Below are positions 1 through 7,067 of a DNA stretch of 11,688 nucleotides, in pieces. The DNA comes from JACMJP01 sp046160675 (GTDB lineage Bacteria > Bacteroidota > Bacteroidia > Chitinophagales > BACL12): contig JBJXHH010000061.1 of NCBI GenBank assembly GCA_046160675.1, positions 1-11,688 on the forward strand, in the 5' to 3' direction. The position numbers were made by a program, and so were the translations under genes. Position 1 is the first letter of the stretch, and every line of letters begins with the position of its first letter. The notes under the pieces were generated by a model. That model did no database searches, was not told where the DNA came from, and saw nothing but the letters and a program-made list of their open reading frames with translations.

Positions 1-2
1 AA

Positions 3-776
3 AAAACAAAAGTTGTTTGTATTGCTGATAACATCATTCCGCATGAAAGAAGATTTTACGACAATGTTTTAACAAAATATTTTCTCAAACAGGTTGATGG
101 AATGATAGTTATGAGTGAAAGCGTAAAGAACGACCTGCAAAAATTTCATTTCACAAAAGCTGTTGTTTATAATCCTCACCCTTTGTTTGATAATTTCGGG
201 GAGAAGGTTTCTAAAGAAGATGCCTGCAAAAAATTGCAACTTGACCCGGCGAAAAAGTATATCCTGTTTTTCGGGTTCATCAGGGAATACAAGGGGCTCG
301 ACCTGCTGCTGAAAGCCTTTGCCGGAGGGCATTTCCAGGATACTGAACTGATCATAGCCGGGGAATATTACAGTGATGAAAAAAAGTACAGGCAACTTAT
401 AGCTGATCTGCAAATTGAAAACAGGATTCACCAGTTCAATCATTTTATTGCAGATGAAGAAGTAAACCATTTTTTCTGCGCTGCCGATCTTGTGGTGCAG
501 CCTTACAAACATGCAACACAAAGTGGCGTTACACAGATAGCTTATCACTTTGAAGTGCCGATGATCGTAACCAATGTTGGCGGGCTGGCAGAGATGGTGC
601 CGGATAGTAAAGTTGGATACGTAGTTGATACAAATGCCAAAGCCCTTGCTGATGCCATGGAAAAATATTTCAGGGAAAACAAAAAAAATGTTTTTGTATC
701 ACACATAAAGGAAGAGAAGAACCGTTTTGATTGGGAGAAGATGGTGATGAGGGTTATTGAGGTTACAAGAGCATAA
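3..776 (+). CDS. GT4-type glycosyltransferase, 3' part (5' end outside window)
   Basis: The reading frame is open from the window edge (first full codon at base 3), so an internal ATG at 102 is not the start. The visible 257 residues hold the end of the N-terminal Rossmann domain, including an IPHERRFYD stretch and the IVMSESVKNDL strand-helix typical of GT-B enzymes, and the whole C-terminal nucleotide-sugar domain. Clear marks are ILFFGFIREYKGLDLLL (start of the second Rossmann fold), AADLVVQPY and VPMIVTNVGGLAEMV. Family members transfer a sugar from an activated donor to glycans or lipids, usually for surface polysaccharide; donor and acceptor cannot be read here. The classical EGFG...E donor-binding stretch is replaced by HATQSGVTQIAYHF, a variant seen in some GT4 subgroups. 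Full-length relatives are about 370-380 residues, so roughly the first third is missing. The gene ends just before a strong hairpin terminator. The fold is certain; the specificity is unknown. Confidence 0.88.
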   Translation, partial: KTKVVCIADNIIPHERRFYDNVLTKYFLKQVDGMIVMSESVKNDLQKFHFTKAVVYNPHPLFDNFGEKVSKEDACKKLQLDPAKKYILFFGFIREYKGLDLLLKAFAGGHFQDTELIIAGEYYSDEKKYRQLIADLQIENRIHQFNHFIADEEVNHFFCAADLVVQPYKHATQSGVTQIAYHFEVPMIVTNVGGLAEMVPDSKVGYVVDTNAKALADAMEKYFRENKKNVFVSHIKEEKNRFDWEKMVMRVIEVTRA

Positions 777-835
777 TACACAAGGTATAGTGATGATTCA
801 GACGAAATGGATTGTACTTTAGAAAATATGAAAAC

Positions 836-866
836 AAAAAAAGCCGGCATCTCTGCCGGCTTTTCT
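836..866. terminator. Bidirectional rho-independent terminator
   Basis: A perfect stem pairs GCCGGC (843-848) with GCCGGC (855-860) around a 6-base loop. The stem is extended by A-T pairs, with an A tract on the left and TTTT on the right. It lies between the convergent glycosyltransferase (ends 776) and peptidase (ends 882), so it can stop transcription from both sides. Confidence 0.9.
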
Positions 867-881
867 TTTAATGTTATCGTT

Positions 882-3881
882 CTATCTTGAAATAATGAGT
901 TGTTTATTTACATACCCCTTTTCAGTTTTGCAATTCATAGTGTAAGCGCCTACGGGCAACATACTAGTGTTTATTCTATAGGTTTTATTTTCCACAGCTG
1001 AAACCGTTTCGGTTCTTATTGCCTGACCGAGTGCATTGATGATAGTAATTTGCATCTCAGCTGAAACATTACCAAAGTAAACAGTTACATAATCTGCAGC
1101 CGGGTTCGGGAAGATAGCATTGATGAGATTTTCAAGTTCTGCTATACTGTTACCGGTGGTATCTGTAGTAGTGTCAATTACTTCAGGTTTTGTATCCCAG
1201 ATCTGCAGGTCGTCAATAGCTGCTTCTATCAAACTACCGCCATTAAAACCAGTGGGATCGCTTGGTATAACACTATCCTGCGCTATGAATAAGAGGGCAA
1301 CTGTTGAAGTCACTTCAACATAATCAGATACCCGGATAGCATTTCTTCTCCATTCTGTGTTGTCTTCAGTATATGTTCTTTCCACAGTTACCCAGTTGTC
1401 AAGGTCGTTTGTAATGCGAACCTGCCAAACATCATTACCCGGGTTTGCACTTGTGGGCGATGAGTTGGAGTATAATCTCCAGTAAGTGATTGCTGGGTCT
1501 TCATAATCTGTCATGTCAAAAATTGGAGAACGAAGAGTTGTTTCTCCTGCATCTACATCATTCTCACCAACACCCGCAGATGCCGACGATGCATTGCCAG
1601 TAAATGCACAGATATTTGACGAACCAGTTGTATGATCTGTATTTGTTTGCACTTCGTAACCTGCTCCATCTGTAGAAGATATAGGTTCATTTATATCCCA
1701 TTCTCCGGTTTCAGCTTCGTCAGTATTAAAGGGATCTATTTCCCATGCGCCAAAATAGGTATCAAAATCTTCAGTATGTTCTAGTGAATATCCAACCAGT
1801 GCGAAGTAAGGTAGATTGGGATCGGTATTATCAGCTTCCACAGGAATAACCCTGCCCGCACATCCACTTTCATCTCCTACTACGAAATAGTATTGAAGAA
1901 TAGTTCCTTTCGGTTGTGCTGGCAACTCTACCTCATAATCCGTTCCTCCTACGTTAGTCATAATTATTGAAGTCCAGGCGCTCGAAGGATTCAACCTGTA
2001 AAACATTTCGGGTTCGCTGAGGTATTCGGGAAAATCTGATTCTATGCTGGATTCAATCAATATTGGGGTTTCTGCTTCCACCGGCAGAGAGTAAGGATCA
2101 TGAGCTATATCAACATTTCCGGCAAGTGAAATTCCATGTTCGCAAAATGCAGATGTAATTTCTCCTTCACGGGGTGTACCATCACTTAAATCTGCATTAT
2201 CATCATCAGCAATTAGCGCTTCTAATAAAATGTCTGTGTAGAGAGTACCTTCACTTCCGCCCGGCGCCATTGGCGTAGCATACCAAGTTTCTATCCACAG
2301 GTCAGCCATGGCTTGTACATCATCACCAAAGTTTTCAGCTACATCCCACCATGCCCCGGCTATGATTTCACCGTCTGCATGTACTTCACCCACCAGGTCT
2401 TCAGGATACACTTTTGGTTCTTCATCGTAACGTCTTACGTAAGAGTCTGATCCGCCTGTAAATCCTTGCCCAACTATAGGGTATTCAGTAACCACTATGC
2501 CCCAAAGGTCAGCATATGCTTCACCAAGGGCACCATTATTCCAGGAACCTCCGAGCCAGTCATAGGCATCATAGTTTATCCCGTGGCCGTACTCATGCAT
2601 AACAACATCATCAAAAAGCGCTGTGGAAGGACAGCCGCCGCCCTCTGCATAAAAGTTTGTGCTGCTTCCATCATAAAATGCATTGCAACTACCGTCTGTT
2701 CTTTCTACACGGATAGTTTGTGGAACATCAAGCCCTGTAAAAGTTGGCCAGTAACTTTTCATTTTGTCATGCACAACATTCTGATAATAATATGCTGAAA
2801 CCTCAGAACTTAGGGCGCCTGAAAGGTCATCAAATGAAATGGTATTTGTGCCGGGCTCAAGCATAATATCAATAGCTTCAATACTAGAGCCAGAAGCACC
2901 CTGGTAAACTTTTGCATAGGGGCCCCTGAGAGTAACTGTGGCAGGAGTAGAACTTGCGATAAAATCAAGTGTAAGGTTGCCGTCAAAATCTGTATAATAA
3001 ATATCTCCGCCCACTTCTACTTCAAGGTACGGTAATCCTCTTTCTACTTCAGGGAGGAGTGGATTACTTGTAATAGAGGAAGTTATTTCCAAATCAGCAG
3101 CTATATCATATATATATTCCCCGCAGGCATGCACCTGGTTTTGGCGGTAATATACTTTGCCTGTGTTTGCATCTACCAGTGAATAATAGTTTCCGGGAAT
3201 GTTTTCAGCATTGACAGTATGTACTGAAACCTCATACACAAGCTTATATTCATACTTTCCTCCTTCGCCGGTAATGATGGGTAAAATTTTCAGTTCAGGG
3301 GCAACTTCCACTGAGTTTACAGTGATGGTAAAATCAGAAGAGGCATGGGTTATAATGCCTTCCGGGCTGATGCCGGGAGTAATGTTTACAGAAATATCAT
3401 TGTACACATCATAGCCGAACATCGCTACTTTTCCTTCTTTTGAAAGGCGAACAGTAGCCCTGCTCCAGAGTACCTCAAGCCCTTCAAAATACTGGGTAAA
3501 GTTTACATAATAATATTTGTCTGTTTCATTCACTTTTGCGGCCACCAGTTCGCCGGGTGTTTGGTTATAGCCTTTGAGCTGGGCGGCAAAGAAGTTCAGT
3601 GCTCTCTCCTGCGGGGTGGATCCGGTAGTTTCTACCGGTTTTCCGAAAGCTCTGTGCGGCATGCCGGTACTTTCATTAAACTGCACCCACCAGTTGCCGT
3701 TGGCAGCTTCAAAATTCTGCCAGGCGGCATTGTCTCTCAAATCCTTTTGGATGCCTGCATCTGGTTGGTAATGAATGTCCTTTACATATGTAAGTGTGTA
3801 AGGGTCCTTCTGGTGTTGTGGTGCTTGCGCAAAAACAACACTTGCAGAACATAGGCCTGCAAGAAAGAGGAGTTTTTTCAT
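882..3881 (-). CDS. Secreted M36/fungalysin-like zinc metallopeptidase with T9SS C-terminal sorting domain
   Basis: This 999-residue protein is a predicted extracellular endopeptidase. Residues 1-18 form a Sec signal peptide (MKKLLFLAGL..., likely cleaved after VFA). Residues about 90-160 resemble the FTP inhibitory propeptide of fungalysin/thermolysin, and about 170-247 are PepSY-like, ending in SLVDANTGKVYYRQ. A beta-rich insert at about 250-360 precedes the catalytic domain (about 360-595). There HEYGH gives zinc ligands H429 and H433 with catalytic E430, and GEAYADLWG supplies the likely third ligand E454. A downstream GEIIAGAWWDV stretch and a DGTP...HGI ending are as in M36 enzymes. The region at about 600-900 is Asp/Ser/Thr-rich and predicted to be beta-sandwich, perhaps for adhesion or substrate binding. 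Residues 921-999, from AIFPNPAADYV to KQLIISR, are a type A T9SS sorting domain, so the product should cross the outer membrane by T9SS and be released or surface-anchored. The start is supported by the signal peptide. Substrate is unknown. M36 is preferred over M4, but the ligand spacing is intermediate. Confidence 0.92.
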   Translation of the reverse strand: MKKLLFLAGLCSASVVFAQAPQHQKDPYTLTYVKDIHYQPDAGIQKDLRDNAAWQNFEAANGNWWVQFNESTGMPHRAFGKPVETTGSTPQERALNFFAAQLKGYNQTPGELVAAKVNETDKYYYVNFTQYFEGLEVLWSRATVRLSKEGKVAMFGYDVYNDISVNITPGISPEGIITHASSDFTITVNSVEVAPELKILPIITGEGGKYEYKLVYEVSVHTVNAENIPGNYYSLVDANTGKVYYRQNQVHACGEYIYDIAADLEITSSITSNPLLPEVERGLPYLEVEVGGDIYYTDFDGNLTLDFIASSTPATVTLRGPYAKVYQGASGSSIEAIDIMLEPGTNTISFDDLSGALSSEVSAYYYQNVVHDKMKSYWPTFTGLDVPQTIRVERTDGSCNAFYDGSSTNFYAEGGGCPSTALFDDVVMHEYGHGINYDAYDWLGGSWNNGALGEAYADLWGIVVTEYPIVGQGFTGGSDSYVRRYDEEPKVYPEDLVGEVHADGEIIAGAWWDVAENFGDDVQAMADLWIETWYATPMAPGGSEGTLYTDILLEALIADDDNADLSDGTPREGEITSAFCEHGISLAGNVDIAHDPYSLPVEAETPILIESSIESDFPEYLSEPEMFYRLNPSSAWTSIIMTNVGGTDYEVELPAQPKGTILQYYFVVGDESGCAGRVIPVEADNTDPNLPYFALVGYSLEHTEDFDTYFGAWEIDPFNTDEAETGEWDINEPISSTDGAGYEVQTNTDHTTGSSNICAFTGNASSASAGVGENDVDAGETTLRSPIFDMTDYEDPAITYWRLYSNSSPTSANPGNDVWQVRITNDLDNWVTVERTYTEDNTEWRRNAIRVSDYVEVTSTVALLFIAQDSVIPSDPTGFNGGSLIEAAIDDLQIWDTKPEVIDTTTDTTGNSIAELENLINAIFPNPAADYVTVYFGNVSAEMQITIINALGQAIRTETVSAVENKTYRINTSMLPVGAYTMNCKTEKGYVNKQLIISR

Positions 3882-3952
3882 CGTTCTTTGGTTAAATGGT
3901 TTAATAGTTAATTAGTACAATGTTCAGCAGTATTGGTTGCAAGAACCGAAGG

Positions 3953-3983
3953 TAAAGATAAAGCAAATGCATGTCATGAGAAA
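3953..3983 (-). promoter_or_regulatory. Candidate Bacteroidota-type promoter for the secreted peptidase
   Basis: Read on the minus strand, TTTC (3980-3983) is followed after exactly 19 bases by TATCTTTA (3953-3960). This is one mismatch in each box from TTTG-N19-TAnnTTTG. Transcription would begin near 3945 and leave a leader of about 65 bases before the ATG at 3881. The rest of the 187-base gap to the upstream gene shows no other clear signal. Confidence 0.35.
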
Positions 3984-4068
3984 GTAAGGATTTGAGGTGT
4001 TCGGGGAGGTGTGGAATTTGGGTTTTAGGGTTCCTTGGGTGATGTCTATTATGAATACATACTTGAAT

Positions 4069-4830
4069 TCAAACCTCTAACACAAGTCCATCATAGGCTA
4101 AAAAAACATGCCCGGGCAATTGTTTTTCAATTTCGGCATGTTTGCCAAGTTGATGGCTGATATGTGTGAGATAAGCCCTGGCAGGTTTTACTTCTTCAAT
4201 GATCTGCAATGCCTCCTCTAAATTAAAATGAGAGATGTGTTTTTCTTTGCGTAAAGCATTTATCACTAGCACTTCGCAATCTTTCATCTTTACTTTTTCC
4301 TGCGGGGAAATGTAATTTGCATCGGTTATGTAACAGAAATTATTGATGCGCAACCCAAGCACCTGCATGTTGAGATGCGAAACCTCTACTGGAAGAAATT
4401 TTCTTTCCTGAATGTAAAACGGCGAGTTACTGATACGGAAAAATTGCATTTCAGGGAGGCCGGGATAAGTTTTTTCTTCAAAAACATAATGAAATTCTTT
4501 GCGCAGGGAAAATTCGGTTTCTTCAGTAAGATAGATTGGCATGGGGTTGCCTTGGAAATAATTGTAAGCACGAATGTCATCCAATCCGGCTGTGTGATCT
4601 TTATGAGAATGAGTGAGTAAAATGGCATCCAGTTTCTTTACATCTGCCCGCAACATTTGCTGCCGGAAATCAGGTCCGGCATCGATCACAAAAACCTGGT
4701 TATTTGTTTCCAACAAAATAGAACAGCGTAGGCGTTTATCCCGGGTATCAGAAGAAGTACACACTTCACAACCACAGCCTATCATCGGCACACCGCCTGA
4801 AGTTCCCGAACCGAGAATGGTAATTTTCAC
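4069..4830 (-). CDS. PhnP-like metallo-beta-lactamase-fold hydrolase
   Basis: This 253-residue cytoplasmic protein has the full metal-binding set of the MBL fold. THSHKDH at 73-79 gives H74, H76, D78 and H79. Other likely ligands are H152 (EVSHL), D170 (YITDANY) and H223 (LTHISH). A GCGCEVC cluster (C19, C21, C24) together with H226 matches the extra structural zinc site of E. coli PhnP, where three close cysteines and a histidine three residues after the last active-site histidine bind zinc. PhnP is a phosphoribosyl cyclic phosphodiesterase of the C-P lyase pathway. No phn gene is visible here, so the substrate may be another cyclic or linear phosphodiester. The ATG at 4830 opens directly into the MKITILGSGTSGGVP strand, as expected for the family. 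It lies 20 bases downstream of the 89-aa gene on the same strand, probably in one transcript. Family call is secure; the substrate is not. Confidence 0.88.
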   Translation of the reverse strand: MKITILGSGTSGGVPMIGCGCEVCTSSDTRDKRLRCSILLETNNQVFVIDAGPDFRQQMLRADVKKLDAILLTHSHKDHTAGLDDIRAYNYFQGNPMPIYLTEETEFSLRKEFHYVFEEKTYPGLPEMQFFRISNSPFYIQERKFLPVEVSHLNMQVLGLRINNFCYITDANYISPQEKVKMKDCEVLVINALRKEKHISHFNLEEALQIIEEVKPARAYLTHISHQLGKHAEIEKQLPGHVFLAYDGLVLEV

Positions 4831-4850
4831 ATGGGTAAAGCTAAAAGAAA

Positions 4851-5120
4851 TTATACAGCATTTGCAATGTGATAATCCTGCATGAAGTCCCGGGAGCCTT
4901 CGCTCAGGTGGTTAGCATCAATCTGTAGTTTACTTGCAATCTCCAGCAGGCAATTAATGCGGGCATCCAGGTCAAAGTACTTGTTTATCACCAGTACTTT
5001 TCTTGTTTCCAGAATACAGTAGCCTGCAATAAAATTCCCTTTTTCATAGCGGATCACATACCCGGCTTCCTGTAGCAGGGTTTCTAATTTTTTCAGATTG
5101 GCAGCAGTATATTTGAACAT
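4851..5120 (-). CDS. Small conserved protein of unknown function (89 aa)
   Basis: The product starts MFKYTAANLKKLETLLQEAG and ends IANAV. It has no signal peptide or membrane segment, so it should be cytoplasmic. The pattern is a helix (about 5-19), two or three strands (YVIRYEKGNFIAGYCIL and KVLVINKYF), then helices (about 50-65 and 70-82), a compact alpha/beta fold. From memory, short proteins of this type (RYEKGNF..GYC followed by VINK) recur in Bacteroidota without an assigned function; I cannot verify this here. The frame is open upstream to an ATG at 5171, but the start at 5120 is preferred because the predicted promoter -7 box (5147-5154) lies between the two, and because the extension is low in family-like character. 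The stop lies 20 bases before the PhnP-like hydrolase, so the two are probably co-transcribed and may share a pathway. No function can be claimed. Confidence 0.75.
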   Translation of the reverse strand: MFKYTAANLKKLETLLQEAGYVIRYEKGNFIAGYCILETRKVLVINKYFDLDARINCLLEIASKLQIDANHLSEGSRDFMQDYHIANAV

Positions 5121-5146
5121 CTTTTTATAATTCTTGTGTAACAACC

Positions 5147-5177
5147 CAAAGTTACAATCGTTGTTGTACAAAACAAG
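5147..5177 (-). promoter_or_regulatory. Bacteroidota-type promoter for the 89-aa / PhnP-like operon
   Basis: On the minus strand CTTG (5174-5177) is followed after 19 bases by TAACTTTG (5147-5154). The -7 box matches TAnnTTTG exactly and the -33 box has one mismatch to TTTG. Initiation is expected about 7 bases past the box, near 5140, giving a leader of about 20 bases to the ATG at 5120. Confidence 0.55.
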
Positions 5178-5188
5178 ATTAAAACAGA

Positions 5189-5809
5189 ATGTTTATGAAG
5201 CGAGGGAGTCTTTTTATTTTTTTATGCACAGCTTTTTCACTCAATGCTCAAATTCAGCATGGAAAAGAGGATGATGATTTCAGGGCTTTTGATGCAGGAA
5301 TAATTGCAGGCTTCAATGCATCACAGGTGGATGGCGATCTCTATGCAGGTTTTTACAAAATTGGATTAAACGTAGGCGGCATTGCCCACATTAATTTTAA
5401 CAAACAATGGAGCCTGAGTTTTGAAATTCTGTACACACAAAAAGGGGCGCATTCAAATCCTGCTGCGGGTGGTGATAATTATAATCTTAATCTTGGTTAT
5501 GCAGAGGTACCAGTGGCAATAAATTACAATGATCAAAACAGGTTATTGTTTTCTGCCGGGCTTGCTTACGGCAGGTTGTTCAGCATAAAAGAAACAATCA
5601 ACGGTATAGACACGAATAATGATGAAGCATTTTATAATGATGAATTGAGTTATCATTTCGGAGGAACAATTTTAATTGGCGAAGAAAGGCATTTTGGCCT
5701 GAATATGCGTTATCAGGGATCAATTACCGCTATTGGTGAATCAGCAAACCCGAAACTTACAGGGGCTATCAGCAGAATGTTGAGCTTTAGGGGGATCTAT
5801 TATTTTTAA
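5189..5809 (+). CDS. PorT-like outer-membrane beta-barrel protein
   Basis: This 206-residue protein carries a signal peptide (residues 1-20, ending SLNA before QIQHG). It continues as alternating amphipathic strands broken by acidic or Asn/Gly turns: FDAGIIAGFNAS, YKIGLNVGGIAHINF, WSLSFEILYTQKG, LNLGYAEVPVAINY, RLLFSAGLAYGRLF and others. It closes with an aromatic C-terminal strand (FRGIYYF). This is the layout of the 8-strand outer-membrane beta-barrel family that includes PorT-like proteins of Bacteroidota (OMP_b-brl_2 type). The barrel is inferred from the strand pattern; a specific role (T9SS component or otherwise) cannot be assigned. A second in-frame ATG at 5195 gives a more typical MKRG start and may be the real one. 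A perfect -7 box, TATATTTG (5108-5115), lies upstream within the start of the divergent gene, but its best -33 partner (TTTC, 5081-5084) sits 23 bases away. The stop is only 16 bases from the end of convergent ruvB. Confidence 0.82.
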   Translation: MFMKRGSLFIFLCTAFSLNAQIQHGKEDDDFRAFDAGIIAGFNASQVDGDLYAGFYKIGLNVGGIAHINFNKQWSLSFEILYTQKGAHSNPAAGGDNYNLNLGYAEVPVAINYNDQNRLLFSAGLAYGRLFSIKETINGIDTNNDEAFYNDELSYHFGGTILIGEERHFGLNMRYQGSITAIGESANPKLTGAISRMLSFRGIYYF

Positions 5810-5825
5810 TCGAAAATTTTATTTT

Positions 5826-6854
5826 CTATTCAAACAATCGAAAGCTACCGCCCGGTGGGTTTTTTTTTAAATGTTTGTAAGCTTTCTCAGTAACTTCCCT
5901 TCCTCTTTGGGTTCTCTTGATATATCCTTCCTGAATCAAAAAGGGTTCATACACTTCTTCAACGGTTTCTGCCTCTTCACTTACTGCTGTTGCAATAGTA
6001 GATATGCCGACCGGCCCGCCATTAAATTTTTCAATAATGGTTTCGAGAATTAAATTATCCATCTCATCCAACCCGTGCTCATCAACATTTAATTGCAACA
6101 AGCCGTACTTTGCAATTTCAAGATCAATGGTTCCATCACCTTTCACCTGCGCAAAATCCCGGATGCGTCGCAATAAATTATTGGCTATTCTTGGAGTTCC
6201 CCTGCTGCGTCGGGCAATTTCAAAAGCTCCATCCTCAGTGATTTTTGTATGTAAAATTTCTGCAGATCTTTTGATGATTCTTTGTAAAACATCTGCCGTA
6301 TAATATTCTATTCTTGAAACAATGCCGAACCTGCTGCGCAACGGGGCGCTCAGCATACCTGTTCTTGTTGTTGCTCCTACTAAAGTGAAAGGATTCAGGT
6401 TAAGTTGTATACTTCTTGCATTCGGGCCGCTTTCAATCATGATGTCAATTTTGAAATCTTCCATCGCCTGGTACAAGTATTCTTCTATAACTGTGCTCAG
6501 GCGGTGGATCTCATCAATAAACAACACATCATGTTCATTCAAACTTGTAAGCAAGCCGGCAAGATCACCGGGTTTTTCAAGCACAGGCCCGGAGGTGATT
6601 TTGATTCCTGCCTGTAATTCATTCGCAATGATATAACTCAATGTAGTTTTCCCTAATCCCGGTGGCCCATGCAGAAGCACATGATCTAACGCATCGCCCC
6701 TTTGTTTTGCAGCTGTTATAAAAACTTTCAGGTTATCTATGATTTTCTCCTGTCCGTAAAATTCAACAAAACCCTGGGGTCGCAGAACCTTTTCGATCTC
6801 CTTTTCTGTGGCAGACATAAATTTTCCTTCAGCATCTAAATTCGGGTTACTCAT
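5826..6854 (-). CDS. ruvB: Holliday junction branch migration ATPase RuvB
   Basis: RuvB is the hexameric AAA+ motor that, with RuvA, drives branch migration of Holliday junctions in recombination and repair so that RuvC can cut them. The 342-residue product has the usual RuvB length. The N-terminus reads LRPQGFVEFYGQEKI. Walker A is GPPGLGKT at 63-70, Walker B is FIDEIH at 112-117, and sensor 1 lies in GATTR (160-164). The arginine-finger stretch is PLRSRFG (171-177), followed by sensor 2 GTPRIANNLLRRIRD. The winged-helix DNA-binding domain ends with GPVGISTIATAV and EPFLIQEGYIKRTQRGRE. All key residues are intact. The start at 6854 fits the family's N-terminus. It is monocistronic here: ruvA and ruvC are not adjacent, which is common in Bacteroidota. 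I saw no convincing promoter box for it in the 213-base gap shared with the divergent lipoprotein gene. Confidence 0.98.
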   Translation of the reverse strand: MSNPNLDAEGKFMSATEKEIEKVLRPQGFVEFYGQEKIIDNLKVFITAAKQRGDALDHVLLHGPPGLGKTTLSYIIANELQAGIKITSGPVLEKPGDLAGLLTSLNEHDVLFIDEIHRLSTVIEEYLYQAMEDFKIDIMIESGPNARSIQLNLNPFTLVGATTRTGMLSAPLRSRFGIVSRIEYYTADVLQRIIKRSAEILHTKITEDGAFEIARRSRGTPRIANNLLRRIRDFAQVKGDGTIDLEIAKYGLLQLNVDEHGLDEMDNLILETIIEKFNGGPVGISTIATAVSEEAETVEEVYEPFLIQEGYIKRTQRGREVTEKAYKHLKKNPPGGSFRLFE

Positions 6855-6972
6855 CAGTGTAAAGGTAAACAGGCATTTAATGAGATAGGGTACTATTTAA
6901 ACTACAAACAAAACATTTTCCACAGGTTGTGTACGTTACTCCCCAAAACAAACCCTAAAATTAATGCGTTAC

Positions 6973-7005
6973 TTTGTATATAAACTCTTGGTAATCATAT
7001 ATTTA
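6973..7005 (+). promoter_or_regulatory. Bacteroidota-type promoter for the coiled-coil lipoprotein
   Basis: TTTG (6973-6976) is a perfect -33 box. After 21 bases comes TATATTTA (6998-7005), one mismatch from TAnnTTTG. Transcription should start near 7012, giving a leader of about 55 bases to the ATG at 7068. That would place the upstream in-frame TTG at 7041 within the leader. Confidence 0.5.
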
Positions 7006-7067
7006 AAGAATAAGCATTCTCTTGGCAGCATTTTTTCTAATTGATAACCAGAACAAACAAACGTAAA

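Noticed and set aside
4061..4070. TTGAATTCAA palindrome after the PhnP-like gene
   Set aside because: It is AT-rich, has no loop and no U tract, so it is neither a convincing terminator nor a clear operator.
5121..5171. Upstream ATG for the small 89-aa protein
   Set aside because: The promoter -7 box lies inside the extension, so the start codon at 5171 would not be transcribed from it.
5846..5872. GC-rich stretch followed by a T tract that looks like a plus-strand terminator for the barrel-protein gene
   Set aside because: The only stems possible are three to four base pairs with tiny loops, and the T tract encodes lysines of the RuvB C-terminus.
6916..6924. TTTTCCACA, a DnaA-box-like site between ruvB and the lipoprotein gene
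   Set aside because: It is a single copy with no cluster, AT-rich unwinding element or origin-associated gene nearby; one nine-base match is expected by chance.
7041..7067. TTG start giving nine extra residues on the lipoprotein
   Set aside because: The extension would put charged residues ahead of a complete lipoprotein signal that begins at the ATG at 7068.
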